Assembly: GCF_004342605.1 (NCBI RefSeq)
Contig: NZ_SLZL01000004.1
Span: 186,001 to 250,000 of the forward strand
From: Caulobacter sp. BK020
Lineage (GTDB): Bacteria; Pseudomonadota; Alphaproteobacteria; Caulobacterales; Caulobacteraceae
Direction: 5' to 3'
Length of the DNA stretch: 64,000 bases
Below, one piece after another: positions 27,408-36,805 of this stretch. The first letter of the stretch is position 1; each line of letters opens with the position of its first letter. The position numbers were made by a program, and so were the translations under genes. The notes under the pieces are model-generated. The model was given only the letters and a program-made list of their open reading frames with translations, was not told where the DNA came from and did no database searches.

Positions 27408-27881
27408 ATGACCGAACGCTCCGTTGTCCACGCCACCTTCGTCATCAACCGCGTCTACGACGCCTCGTCCGCCCGAGTGTTCAAGGCGTTCTCCAATTCC
27501 GAGGCGCGCGACCGCTGGTTCGTGAAGTCCGAGGGCTGGCCTGTGGCCGAGTACACCTTCGACTTCAGGGTCGGCGGCCAGGAGCGCGGCCGCTTCAGCC
27601 CTGATGGCAAGATGATCGTCCTCAACGAGACCACCTACTGGGACATCGTTCCGGACCAGAGGATCATCAGCGCCTACGCCATGGACATTGACGGCAATCG
27701 CATCTCGGTGTCGGTCGCCACGATCGAGCTGAAGCCCGAGGGCAAGGGCACGCGCCTGACCTATACCGAACAGGGCGCGTTCCTGGACGGCTACGACATC
27801 CCCGCCCAGCGCGAGGCCGGGTGCCGCGACCTCTACGAAAAGCTGGCGGCGGAACTGGAGCGCCAGGGCGAGGACGCCTGA
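27408..27881 (+). CDS. SRPBCC (AHSA1-like) ligand-binding protein
   Basis: This 157-residue helix-grip protein of the Activator-of-Hsp90/START-like superfamily has the typical opening VINRVYDASSARVFKAFSN and a central WDIVPDQRIISAYAM. Such domains bind hydrophobic ligands in a deep pocket. The Shine-Dalgarno is in AAGAGGATAAGACG before the ATG. Together with the preceding ArsR gene it forms the frequently seen ArsR-SRPBCC pair, whose physiological ligand is unknown. Confidence 0.85.
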   Translation: MTERSVVHATFVINRVYDASSARVFKAFSNSEARDRWFVKSEGWPVAEYTFDFRVGGQERGRFSPDGKMIVLNETTYWDIVPDQRIISAYAMDIDGNRISVSVATIELKPEGKGTRLTYTEQGAFLDGYDIPAQREAGCRDLYEKLAAELERQGEDA

Positions 27882-27947
27882 CGCCCAGCCGAGAAGAGCC
27901 GGGGACGCGCCCATGATCGCGTCCTCGCCCCTATCCACGGAGTTCCC

Positions 27948-28607
27948 ATGTCCCTGACCCTGCACATGCATCCGCTGGCCTCTTACTGCTGGAAGGTGCT
28001 GATCGCCCTCTACGAGAACGACACCCCGTTCGAAGCCCACCTGGTCGACCTGAGCGACCCGCAGGTCGTCGCGGCGTTCAAGACGCTGTGGCCGACGGCG
28101 AAGATGCCGCTGCTGGTCGACAAGGCTCGCGACCGCATCGTCCCGGAGACCTCGATCATCATCGAATACCTGCAGACGGCCTATCCCGGCCCAGTGCGGT
28201 TCATCCCGGACGACGCCGAGGCGGCGCTGCGGGCGCGGCTGCTGGACCGACTGTTCGACAACTATGTCCAGGAACCGATGCAGAAGATCGTCGCCGACCG
28301 GATACGGCCGGCCGACGCCAAGGACCCGCACGGCGTAGCCCACGCCCGCGCCCAGCTGGCCGTGGCCTACAACCTGCTGGAGGACCAGCTGGCGGGGCGG
28401 ACCTGGGCGGCGGGCGAGGCGTTCAGCCTGGCCGACTGCGCCGCGGCGCCCGCCCTGTTCTACGCCGACAAGGTGGCGCCGCTGGGCGAGACCCACCCCA
28501 CCGTCTCGGCCTATCTCGACCGCCTGCGGGCTCGCCCGTCGTTCGCGCGGGTGTTGCAGGAGGCCGAGCCCTATTTCGCGATGTTCCCAACCGAGGACAA
28601 AGCCTAG
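27948..28607 (+). CDS. Glutathione S-transferase family protein
   Basis: This 219-residue GST-fold protein has its N-domain active-site region at SYCWKVLIALYEN (about 13-25), where Ser/Cys near the helix start is the likely catalytic residue, as in zeta/omega-like GSTs. The cis-Pro loop is AKMPLLVD and the glutathione contact is ETSIIIEYLQ. The C-domain has FSLADCAAAPALFY. It follows the ArsR-SRPBCC pair by 66 bp with its own AGTTCCC leader, so it may or may not be co-transcribed. Its TAG stop is shared with the convergent GST gene in CTAG. Confidence 0.88.
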   Translation: MSLTLHMHPLASYCWKVLIALYENDTPFEAHLVDLSDPQVVAAFKTLWPTAKMPLLVDKARDRIVPETSIIIEYLQTAYPGPVRFIPDDAEAALRARLLDRLFDNYVQEPMQKIVADRIRPADAKDPHGVAHARAQLAVAYNLLEDQLAGRTWAAGEAFSLADCAAAPALFYADKVAPLGETHPTVSAYLDRLRARPSFARVLQEAEPYFAMFPTEDKA

Positions 28608-29230
28608 GCCAGGCTGTCGGCCTCCCAGGCCAGGAATTCCGGGGTTTCCAGCAGGCGCTCGCAATAGGCCCCGGCCGCGCCGGTGTCGCCATAGTCCGAC
28701 AGGTGGATCCCGTAGGTGCGGAACCGGGTCGCCACCGGGGTATAGAAGGCGTCGGCGATCGACCAGTCGCCCAGCAGGAAGGGCCCGCCCGAACGCTTGA
28801 GCAGCTGGTTCCAGCGCTCGACGATCCTGCGCACGTCCTTCTGGGTGGCCTCGGAGATCGCCACCGCGGCGGGAGCGACTTCCAGCGCCATCGGGCATTC
28901 GCCGCGCAGCGACGAGAAGCCCGAATGCATCTCGGCGGCTACCGACCGGCCCAGGGCCCGCAGCGCGGCGTCCCGAGGCCACAGTCCGGCGGCGGGGAAG
29001 GTCTCGGCCAGGTATTCGCAGATCGCCAGCGAATCCCAGATCGCCAGGTCGCCATCCTTCAGCACCGGGACCAGATGGCTGGGCGAATGCTTGGCGATCT
29101 CGGCGTCCGAGGCCCCGGCCTGGCGCAGCTCGATCACGGTTTCCTTGAAGGGCTGGCCCGTGCGCTTCAGCGCCAGCCAGGGGCGCAGCGACCAGCTGGA
29201 CCACTTCTTGGTGCCGACGACGATTTCCAT
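28604..29230 (-). CDS. Glutathione S-transferase family protein
   Basis: This 208-residue protein belongs to a second GST subgroup starting MEIVVGTKKWSSWSLRPW, with SSWS near residues 11-14 likely carrying the catalytic Ser. It has the cis-Pro motif HLVPVLKD, the WDSLAICEYLAE glutathione-contact helix and the C-domain GDWSIADAFYTPV. The ATG at 29230 has GGAGG-type sequence upstream (GCCCAGGAGGCTCGCC). Two GST genes meeting tail to tail may reflect local expansion of detoxification genes. Confidence 0.88.
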   Translation of the reverse strand: MEIVVGTKKWSSWSLRPWLALKRTGQPFKETVIELRQAGASDAEIAKHSPSHLVPVLKDGDLAIWDSLAICEYLAETFPAAGLWPRDAALRALGRSVAAEMHSGFSSLRGECPMALEVAPAAVAISEATQKDVRRIVERWNQLLKRSGGPFLLGDWSIADAFYTPVATRFRTYGIHLSDYGDTGAAGAYCERLLETPEFLAWEADSLA

Positions 29231-29308
29231 GGCGAGCCTCCTGGGCGAACGGGGGGAGCCCTGGGCTTAGCCCGAGCGCTCGTCCGGGACAACGCCGGTG
29301 GACCTGGC

Positions 29309-29488
29309 CTAGCTGTTTTCGCTGACCGAAGGTCGCGGAAAGACATAGGCCCAGGGACGGGGTTCGTCGGGCGGGCCGGGGTCGCGGGCCAGGGCGCGGG
29401 CCGTCCGCGCCCGGTTCAGCGCCTCGAAGGGCACGATTTCGGCGGACCGGGCGACCGGCTCGGGGTTCTGGCGGGGCAAGGCGTGCAT
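29309..29488 (-). CDS. Small hypothetical protein, 59 residues
   Basis: A short gene begins at ATG 29488 with a strong Shine-Dalgarno AGGAGGT seven bases upstream. The product (MHALPRQNPEPVARSAEIVP...) is Pro/Arg/Ala-rich and ends RPWAYVFPRPSVSENS, with no membrane segment or family I recognise. The strong ribosome site and normal codon use support it; a longer in-frame start upstream lacks one. It lies alone between a GST gene and the MFS transporter. Confidence 0.5.
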   Translation of the reverse strand: MHALPRQNPEPVARSAEIVPFEALNRARTARALARDPGPPDEPRPWAYVFPRPSVSENS

Positions 29489-29662
29489 GGCGGACCTCCT
29501 GCAAGGCCGTCTGTCGCGGCCATGGACCCATTGAAGACCTTCGCGCCTGAACGAGCCCGGGCGCCCTCGTTGTCCGGCGTTCATCTGGTCGCCGCCAAAC
29601 CGCCCGGATTTCCCCTCTGGCCTTGGCGCTTCCCTTACGTCTACAGTCGGCCCAACGATTAG

Positions 29663-29672
29663 AACAAATGTT
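29663..29672. promoter_or_regulatory. Dyad near MFS gene start
   Basis: AACAAATGTT, set in AGAACAAATGTTTG, is a dyad just upstream of the MFS transporter Shine-Dalgarno. On the opposite strand it reads CAAACATTTGTTCT, close to the perfect CAAACA-N2-TGTTTG palindrome at 60314-60327. A TetR-type operator is possible. Confidence 0.35.
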
Positions 29673-29690
29673 TGAAGGGAGAGGCCCGGG

Positions 29691-31196
29691 ATGGCGGAGG
29701 CGATGACGCCGCGCGGCGTGAAGCCGCTGTATTCGAACGGCTACAAGGCCGCGGTGCTGGGGCTGCTGCTGGCCACATACACCTTCAACTTCATCGACCG
29801 CACGATCATCGCCACCATCGGCCAGGCCATCAAGGTCGACCTGAAGCTGACCGACACCCAGCTGGGCCTGCTGGGCGGCCTCTATTTCGCGCTGCTCTAC
29901 ACCCTGCTGGGCATCCCGATCGCCCGCATGGCCGAGCGCTGGAACCGGGTGACGATCATCTCGGTGTCGCTGGTCATCTGGTCGGGCTTCACCGCCCTGT
30001 GCGGCAGCGCCGCCAGCTTCGCCCAGCTGGCCCTCTACCGCTTCGGGGTCGGGGTCGGCGAGGCCGGCTGCTCCCCGCCGTCGCACTCGCTGATCAGCGA
30101 CTATTACGAGCCCAGGAAGCGCGCCTCGGCCTTGTCGATCTATTCGTTCGGCATCCCGCTGGGCACGATGTTCGGGGCGGTGGCCGGCGGCTGGCTGGCC
30201 CAGGAGTTCAGCTGGCGCGTGGCCTTCGTAATCGTCGGCCTGCCGGGCATCCTGCTGGCCCTGCTGGTCAAGCTGGTCGTCAAGGAACCGCCGCGCGGCC
30301 ATTCCGAACGGGTAGAGCGCCCGCTTGAAGCCGAAGACGTGGTGGCCGAACCGGCCAAGCCGCCATTCTCGCTGGTCAACGAGTTCAAGGAACTGAGCGC
30401 GGTCATGGGCGTGCTGTTCGGCAAGTGGCCGGTGCTGCACATGATGCTGGGCGTGACCATCGCCTCGTTCGGCTCTTACGGCTCGGGCGCTTTCGTGCCG
30501 CCCTACTTCGTCCGCACCTTCGGCCTGGGCCTGGCCCAGGTAGGCCTGATCGTCGGCCTGATCGGCGGCTTCTCGGCGGGCGTCGGCACTCTGGTGGGCG
30601 GCTTCCTGACCGACTGGACCGGCAAGCGCAGCGCCAAGTGGTACGCCCTGGTGCCGGCCATCGGCCTCGCCATCTGCACCCCGATCTATATCGCCGCCTA
30701 TCTGCAGACCGACTGGAAGGCCACGGCCCTGATCCTGCTGGTCCCGGGCATCTTCCACTACACCTACCTGGCCCCGACCTTCGGCGTCGTCCAGAACTCG
30801 GTCGAGCCGCGCCGCCGGGCTACGGCCACGGCCCTGCTGTTCTTCTTCCTGAACCTGATCGCCCTGGGCGGCGGACCGGTCTTCACCGGCTGGCTGATCG
30901 ACCACCTGGCGCGGTTCCACTTCAATCACCCGGACGCCTCGTCGATCTTCCACGCCCTGGGCGGTTCGTTCAGTGACCCGGGGACGGCCAGCTTCACCGC
31001 CCAGTGCCCCGGCGGCCTGGCCCCCAAGGGCTCGGCGCCGGACCTGGCCAAGGCCTGCCACGGCGCCATGGCCCGAGCCACCCAGCAGGGCGTCATCGTC
31101 TCGCTGTGCTTCTACGCCTGGGCCGCCCTGCACTACGGACTGGCGGCGATCGGCATGGTCAAGCACATGCGGGAGCGGGCGGCGGCGCGGGGCTAA
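29691..31196 (+). CDS. MFS transporter
   Basis: This is a 501-residue twelve-helix major facilitator of the Spinster/sugar-phosphate-like group. Helix 1 is AVLGLLLATYTFNFIDRTII (about 20-39). The inter-helix 2-3 motif ARMAERWNR replaces the usual GxLaDrfGRR. GVGEAGCSPPSHSLISDYY (about 123-141) is characteristic of this group. A long loop separates the two halves (about 200-230). The C-terminal half includes an unusual Pro/Gly/Cys-containing loop (AQCPGGLAPKGSAPD, about 440-455) before the last helices. The Shine-Dalgarno is AAGGGAGAGG. The substrate is unknown; relatives in this group are often linked to aromatic or lipid catabolism. Confidence 0.88.
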   Translation: MAEAMTPRGVKPLYSNGYKAAVLGLLLATYTFNFIDRTIIATIGQAIKVDLKLTDTQLGLLGGLYFALLYTLLGIPIARMAERWNRVTIISVSLVIWSGFTALCGSAASFAQLALYRFGVGVGEAGCSPPSHSLISDYYEPRKRASALSIYSFGIPLGTMFGAVAGGWLAQEFSWRVAFVIVGLPGILLALLVKLVVKEPPRGHSERVERPLEAEDVVAEPAKPPFSLVNEFKELSAVMGVLFGKWPVLHMMLGVTIASFGSYGSGAFVPPYFVRTFGLGLAQVGLIVGLIGGFSAGVGTLVGGFLTDWTGKRSAKWYALVPAIGLAICTPIYIAAYLQTDWKATALILLVPGIFHYTYLAPTFGVVQNSVEPRRRATATALLFFFLNLIALGGGPVFTGWLIDHLARFHFNHPDASSIFHALGGSFSDPGTASFTAQCPGGLAPKGSAPDLAKACHGAMARATQQGVIVSLCFYAWAALHYGLAAIGMVKHMRERAAARG

Positions 31197-31223
31197 GTTC
31201 CTCCCCCACAGGGGGAGGAACTT
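31195..31223. terminator. Hairpin over the MFS stop codon
   Basis: AAGTTCCTCCCCC and GGGGGAGGAACTT form a perfect 13-bp stem with a 3-nt loop (ACA), beginning inside the TAA stop. There is no T-run, so it may protect or end the transcript by another route. Its CTCCCCC core recalls the family-3 repeats. Confidence 0.5.
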
Positions 31224-31257
31224 GTAGGCGCGGCTTCACGCTCACGCGCCGAAGCTG

Positions 31258-31757
31258 CGATCGGATGGGAAGGGTGCGAAGCGCCCGGGCCTCGCCCGGA
31301 TGATTTGCAGTTATGTGTACCGTTTCGACGAAGTCAGGCGCTTCGCGTGGAGCCGTTATCCGCAAGGCCGGGGCGCGCGGGCCTTTTCCGCCCTTCACCC
31401 CACCCGGTAGTTCCTCGGTGGATCTGTGCACCGCATGATTTCAGAGGCGGGAGTGAGCCTTTCGAGGACCGGAGCGAACCCCACGACGGGCGGAGCCTTC
31501 CAGCGAGAAGACCCCGATGGGCGAGCTTACGTCCCTCGCCCTCTGTTTAAGCCCGCCGACCGCAAACTCACGCGCCGCCGACAAGCCCCGCTCGTCCACC
31601 CCTGAAAGCCGCATCGGTCGCTGGCCTCGCGCCCTTCCCATGCCTTCAGGTGCAAGCAGTATGCGGGCGATCTGGAAGGGTGAGGACCAAATCGGGTCGA
31701 GAAAGTTCAAGCCTCTGAAATCATTGAACTTGACTCTCTATCCGCCGAGGATAGACG
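31258..31757 (-). repeat. About 0.5-kb gene-free repeat element (copy 2)
   Basis: Read on the minus strand, this is homologous to 2105-2600, with the same ordered blocks and the same spacing (421 versus 422 bp between the TATCC and TTCGTCGAAACGG blocks). Here two open stretches share one frame with a single intervening stop: one contains RGQRPMRLSGVDERGLSAAR and the other DFVETV. Copy 1 has these blocks in different frames. This could be a decayed coding element or chance openness in GC-rich DNA. I see no functional gene from 31224 to 32024. Confidence 0.75.
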
Positions 31758-31764
31758 CCCAACC

Positions 31765-31831
31765 GGGGACGCGCACTCACGGCAAGGCCCCGGAAAATCG
31801 ATCCCGGACCGCCGGGTGAGTGCGTGTCCCC
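31765..31831. repeat. Inverted-repeat element, family 1 (copy B)
   Basis: Arms GGGGACGCGCACTCAC (31765-31780) and GTGAGTGCGTGTCCCC (31816-31831) enclose 35 nt. It directly abuts the TATCC end of the 0.5-kb element, suggesting that the two belong to one composite unit. Confidence 0.85.
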
Positions 31832-31896
31832 TCCGTCGCCCACCGCGCCTGACCAGGATCCCAAACAATTCGCCCTCCGACTCAGCGGACGAAACA

Positions 31897-31963
31897 GGGG
31901 ACACGCACTCACACCGGACGCCCTGCAAAATCCTTCAACGCCTTGCCGTGAGTGCGCGCCCCC
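31897..31963. repeat. Inverted-repeat element, family 1 (copy C)
   Basis: Arms GGGGACACGCACTCAC (31897-31912) and GTGAGTGCGCGCCCCC (31948-31963) enclose 35 nt. The interior, read in reverse, resembles copy A (GGCA...GAAGG..TTTGCAGGG), so this copy lies in the opposite orientation. It ends about 60 bp before the purB ATG. Confidence 0.8.
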
Positions 31964-32024
31964 GGCGGAAGTAATAATCCCCTTCCCTTGACTCGACCGG
32001 CGGACGGGACCAAACGCCCGCCCC

Positions 32025-33335
<1,311 letters not shown>

Positions 33336-33356
33336 GTCTCCAAAGCGGGCCGCCCT

Positions 33357-33436
33357 CGTCCTTCGACACGCTCAGGATGAGGGCTATTCTCGCGCCGTTT
33401 CAGTCGGAAACCTCATCCTGAGCGTGTCGAAGGACG
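33357..33436. repeat. Inverted repeat with 26-bp perfect arms (family 5)
   Basis: Arms at 33357-33382 and 33411-33436 are exact reverse complements; each contains CCTTCGACACGCTCAGGATG. They enclose 28 nt between purB and the glycosylase gene. Elements with this core are common in alphaproteobacterial genomes as intergenic repeats; here it could end the purB transcript. Confidence 0.85.
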
Positions 33437-33467
33437 GGGTTTCCGCGTCCCTCACGGAGCGGCCGAC

Positions 33468-33968
33468 ATGACCCGAAAATCCGGCTTCCCTCCGGTCGTC
33501 GACGGGCGCACCCGCGTGCTGATCCTGGGCAGCCTGCCGGGCGAGGCCTCGCTGGTCGCGCGGCAGTACTACGGCAATCCGCGCAACGCCTTCTGGCGGC
33601 TGATGGAGGGCGTGCTCGACACGCCGCTGGTCCCGCTGGCCTATGAAGACCGCCTGGCCGCCCTGCTCGCGCGCGGGGTGGGCCTGTGGGATGTAATCGC
33701 CCAGGCCGAACGGCCGGGCAGCCTGGACGCCGCCATCCGCGATCCGGCGGCCAACGACCTGAGCGCCCTGATCGAGACCTTGTCGGCCTTGCGCGTCGTG
33801 GCCTTCAACGGCGGGACGGCGGCCAGGCTGGGTGGGCGGCTGATCGGCGACCGCATCGCCACCCTGGCCCTGCCCTCCTCCAGCCCCGCCCATGCGGCGC
33901 GATCGTTTCAGCAGAAGGCCGAACTCTGGAACGGCCTGCGGGCCTTCCTGCCTACCAGAGCCGGCTGA
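33468..33968 (+). CDS. Hypoxanthine/uracil-DNA glycosylase-like protein
   Basis: This 166-residue protein belongs to the uracil-DNA-glycosylase superfamily, closest in pattern to the family-6 hypoxanthine-DNA glycosylases, which remove deaminated adenine. Motif 1 is ILGSLPGEASL (about 19-29), followed by YYGNPRNAFWRL (about 34-45). The C-terminal LPSSSPAHA (about 135-143) corresponds to the loop that inserts into DNA. No Fe-S cysteines are present, unlike UDG families 4 and 5. It lies downstream of purB, and the last 17 bp overlap the end of the convergent PIN-toxin gene. A Mug-type specificity cannot be excluded. Confidence 0.8.
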   Translation: MTRKSGFPPVVDGRTRVLILGSLPGEASLVARQYYGNPRNAFWRLMEGVLDTPLVPLAYEDRLAALLARGVGLWDVIAQAERPGSLDAAIRDPAANDLSALIETLSALRVVAFNGGTAARLGGRLIGDRIATLALPSSSPAHAARSFQQKAELWNGLRAFLPTRAG

Positions 33969-34356
33969 CCCCGTAGCCGTCGAACGCCGCCTCGTTCGAG
34001 ACCAGCAGCATGTCCTCGACAAAGGCCTGGGCGATCAGCAGGCGGTCGAACGGGTCCTTGTGCGCGATCGGCATGGCGCCCGCCCTCTCGGCGTGACCGA
34101 TGGTGATCGGCAGGGACAGGAAACCCCGTTCGGCAACGGCTTGCTCGAAACGTTCCGCCAGCGGCCCCGCCGACGGCAGTTTTCCGAGCCTGAACTTTGT
34201 CGTGACCTCCATGGCCGATACGGCGCTGACGAAGACGTCGTTGGTGTCGTCCTCGATCGCGCGTCGCGCGGCGATCGGCAGGGCGGCGGCCCCCGCGACG
34301 AACCAGATCAGGGCGTGGGTGTCGAGCAGCAGCCTCAATCGCCTTCGCCGCTCCAT
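33952..34356 (-). CDS. PIN-domain toxin of a Phd-type TA pair
   Basis: This 134-residue PIN-domain RNase has LLLDTHALIWF (first Asp about residue 11), SAVSAMEVTTK (Glu) and HKDPFDRLLIAQA (Asp cluster), the expected magnesium-binding acidic residues. The pattern DTHALIW and HKDPFDR is typical of VapC toxins paired with Phd/YefM-type antitoxins. The gene overlaps the end of the upstream antitoxin gene by about 20 bp, so the two are translationally coupled. Its 3' end overlaps the convergent glycosylase gene. Confidence 0.88.
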   Translation of the reverse strand: MERRRRLRLLLDTHALIWFVAGAAALPIAARRAIEDDTNDVFVSAVSAMEVTTKFRLGKLPSAGPLAERFEQAVAERGFLSLPITIGHAERAGAMPIAHKDPFDRLLIAQAFVEDMLLVSNEAAFDGYGVSRLW

Positions 34357-34577
34357 AAGGCCAGTTCGTCATCGGGCAAGGCCTCGAAGAAACTATCGTC
34401 GAGCGCCACCTGTCCCCTCATCGACCCGAAGACCCGCCGTGGTCGCGGCGGCTCCGCCGGCAGCAGCTTGGCCACCGGGGTCTTGCCGCGGGCGATCACC
34501 ACCTCGCCGCCGGCCTCGACCTCGGCCAGCAGGCGCGAGAGGTTGGTCTTGGCGTAGTGGATGGTGACGACGGTCAT
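34335..34577 (-). CDS. Phd/YefM-type antitoxin
   Basis: This 80-residue antitoxin has the Phd fold N-terminus TIHYAKTNLSRLLAEVEAGG, followed by EVVIARGKTPVAKLLP, which forms the DNA-binding dimer. The C-terminal tail (EALPDDELALWSGEGD) is acidic and likely wraps the PIN toxin. It is the first gene of the pair. A long dyad (34588-34612) begins 11 bp upstream of the ATG, as expected for autorepression by the toxin-antitoxin complex. Confidence 0.85.
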   Translation of the reverse strand: MTVVTIHYAKTNLSRLLAEVEAGGEVVIARGKTPVAKLLPAEPPRPRRVFGSMRGQVALDDSFFEALPDDELALWSGEGD

Positions 34578-34587
34578 CGGAGTCTCC

Positions 34588-34612
34588 GCTTAGCTAACCA
34601 TCTTAGCTAAGC
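34588..34612. promoter_or_regulatory. Operator dyad of the Phd-PIN toxin-antitoxin pair
   Basis: GCTTAGCTAA and TTAGCTAAGC are perfect inverted arms separated by CCATC, 11 bp upstream of the antitoxin ATG. The internal TTAGCTAA is itself palindromic, so two dimers could bind side by side. This is a typical conditional-cooperativity operator; binding is inferred. Confidence 0.6.
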
Positions 34613-34716
34613 AGACCGGAAAGGCAAATCGGGGAGGCGCCGCCACATTACAGCATTTTCATCTGCGCCCGCCACGCAACTAGGGCAGCATCGCTAGCTC
34701 TGAGGGGAGACTTCCT

Positions 34717-36732
34717 ATGCGCATGTTCCTGCTGGCCGCCGTTTCGGCGATCGCCCTGTCCACGACCGTCTCGGCCGCCCCGGCCTTCGCGGCCGATCCG
34801 CCCGCCAGGGCGATGTATGGCGACTGGGGCGTCGACTTGACCGCCGGCGACCGGTCGGTCTCGCCGGGGACGGACTTCGACAAGTACGCCAACGGCGCCT
34901 GGGCGGCGCGCACCCAGATCCCCGACGACCAGGCTTCGGCCGGAGTCGGCTACGACGTCTACAACCGCTCGCAGGACCAGCTGCGCACCCTGATCGAGAC
35001 GGCCGACGCCTCGACCCAGATCGGCGCCCTGTACAAGAGCTTCACCGACGAGGCCAAGGTCGAGGCGGTCGACGACAAGCCGCTGAAGGCCGACCTGGCG
35101 CGGATCGCGGCGATCAAGACCAAGGCCGACTTCGCCGCCGCCATGGGCCAGGCCCAGGGCGGGTTCGGCAGCGGCGTCTTTTCGCTGGACATCTATCCGG
35201 ACGCCAAGAACCCGGAGATCAACACCCTTTATGTCGGCCAGGCCGGCCTGGGCCTGCCTGACCGTGACTACTACCTGACCGACGGCTTCAAGCCTCAGCT
35301 GGCGGCCTATACGGCCTTTGTCGAGCGGGCCCTGAAGATGGCCGGCTATCCCGACCCGGCCAAGAGCGCCGCCGAGGTCGTGGCCTTCGAGACCCGGATC
35401 GCCAAGGTCAGCTGGCCCGTCGCCGACCGCCGCGACATCGACAAGACCTACAACCCGACCACCGCCGCCGAACTGGCGACCTACGCCCCCTTCCCCTGGA
35501 CGCCGTACCTGACCGGCGCGGGCATGCCGGGCCTGGGCAAGATGGTGCTGGGCGAGAAGACCGCCGTACGCGACATCGCCAAGATCTATGACGAGACGCC
35601 GCTGGACACCCTGAAGGCCTGGCAGACCTTCAACATCGTGGCCGAGACCTCGCCGTACCTCTCCAAGCGCTTTGTCGACAGCCGGTTCGAGTACATCAAG
35701 GTCCTCAGCGGCCAGTCGGCGCTGCGCCCCCGCTGGAAGCGCGGCGTGCAGCTGGTCGACGGCAGCCTGGGCGAAATGGTCGGCCAGGCCTATGTCGCCA
35801 AGTACTTCCCGCCCAGCTCCAAGGCCCAGATGGTCGAGCTGATCGCCAACCTGAAGACGGCGATGGCGGCGCGGATCCAGAAGGCGCCGTGGATGAGCCC
35901 GGCGACCAAGGCCGAGGCCCTGACCAAGCTTTCCAAGATGCAGGTGATGGTCGGCTATCCCGACAAGTGGCGCGACTATTCGGGCCTGAAGCTGGACGCG
36001 GGCGATCTCTACGGCAATGTCGCGGCCAGCCGGCGCTTCGAATGGGCCTATACGCTGAGCGACCTGGGCAAGCCGGTGGACCACGGCAAATGGGGCATGA
36101 CCCCGCAGACGGTGAACGCCTACAACGGCGGGCTGGAGAACAAGATCGTCTTCCCGGCCGGGATCCTGCAGGCCCCCTATTTCGATCCGGCCGCCGATCC
36201 GGCGGTGAACTACGGCGCGATCGGCGCGGTGATCGGGCACGAGATCAGCCACGGCTTCGACGACCAGGGCCGCAAGATCGACGCCACCGGCAAGCTGCGC
36301 GACTGGTGGACTCCCGAGGACGCCAAGCGCTTCGACGCCCAGGCCGACGTGCTGGGCAAGCAGTACGACGCCTACGAGCCCGTGCCTGGCGCGCACATCA
36401 ACGGCAAGCTGACCATGGGCGAGAACATCGCCGACCTGGCCGGCCTGCAGGTGGCCCTGGACGCCTACCACGCCTCGCTGGGCGGCAAGCCGGCGCCAGT
36501 GATCGGCGGCCTGACCGGCGACCAGCGCCTGTTCCTGGCCTTCGCCCAGTCCTGGCAGGAAAAGGCCCGCGACGATTCGCTGAAGCAGCAGATGGCGTCG
36601 GACCCGCATGCGCCGTCGTCGTTCCGCGTAGTCGGCCCCACCCGCAATGTCGACGCCTGGTACGACGCCTTCGGGGTCAAGCCCGGCGACGCCTACTACC
36701 TGGCGCCCGAGGCCCGCTCGCGGGTCTGGTGA
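34717..36732 (+). CDS. Secreted M13-family zinc endopeptidase (PepO-like)
   Basis: This 671-residue neprilysin-type metallopeptidase has a signal peptide (about 1-25), placing it in the periplasm, possibly the outer membrane face. The zinc site is IGHEISHGFDDQG with His508 and His512, and the third ligand Glu569 lies in MGENIADLAG. NAYNGGLENKIVFPAGIL (about 467-484) is the substrate-binding NAY motif. The C-terminal VVGPTRNVDAWYDAF is conserved in the family. Length is normal. The Shine-Dalgarno GGGGAG is 8 nt before the ATG. It likely degrades small peptides. It stands alone, divergent from the TA pair. Confidence 0.93.
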   Translation: MRMFLLAAVSAIALSTTVSAAPAFAADPPARAMYGDWGVDLTAGDRSVSPGTDFDKYANGAWAARTQIPDDQASAGVGYDVYNRSQDQLRTLIETADASTQIGALYKSFTDEAKVEAVDDKPLKADLARIAAIKTKADFAAAMGQAQGGFGSGVFSLDIYPDAKNPEINTLYVGQAGLGLPDRDYYLTDGFKPQLAAYTAFVERALKMAGYPDPAKSAAEVVAFETRIAKVSWPVADRRDIDKTYNPTTAAELATYAPFPWTPYLTGAGMPGLGKMVLGEKTAVRDIAKIYDETPLDTLKAWQTFNIVAETSPYLSKRFVDSRFEYIKVLSGQSALRPRWKRGVQLVDGSLGEMVGQAYVAKYFPPSSKAQMVELIANLKTAMAARIQKAPWMSPATKAEALTKLSKMQVMVGYPDKWRDYSGLKLDAGDLYGNVAASRRFEWAYTLSDLGKPVDHGKWGMTPQTVNAYNGGLENKIVFPAGILQAPYFDPAADPAVNYGAIGAVIGHEISHGFDDQGRKIDATGKLRDWWTPEDAKRFDAQADVLGKQYDAYEPVPGAHINGKLTMGENIADLAGLQVALDAYHASLGGKPAPVIGGLTGDQRLFLAFAQSWQEKARDDSLKQQMASDPHAPSSFRVVGPTRNVDAWYDAFGVKPGDAYYLAPEARSRVW

Positions 36733-36805
36733 CGCCAGAAGGCCCGCGCCGCCGCCCGATGGGGGGAGCGGGGGCGACGCGGGCCGGCGCCTCGCCGCGT
36801 CCGGA

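Noticed and set aside
27312..31166. Minus-strand frame of about 1284 codons across five genes
   Set aside because: It runs antisense or out of frame through GST, GST and MFS genes that have intact motifs on their own frames, so it is a chance open frame.
31159..31710. Minus-strand frames with RGQRPMRLSG and DFVETV segments
   Set aside because: They share blocks with 2105-2600, but that copy has them in different frames, so I report a repeat element and not a gene.
33357..33436. The 26-bp-arm inverted repeat as an origin or attachment site
   Set aside because: Repeats with the CTTCGACACGCTCAGGATGAG core are common intergenic elements in alphaproteobacteria; no integrase or replication gene is near.
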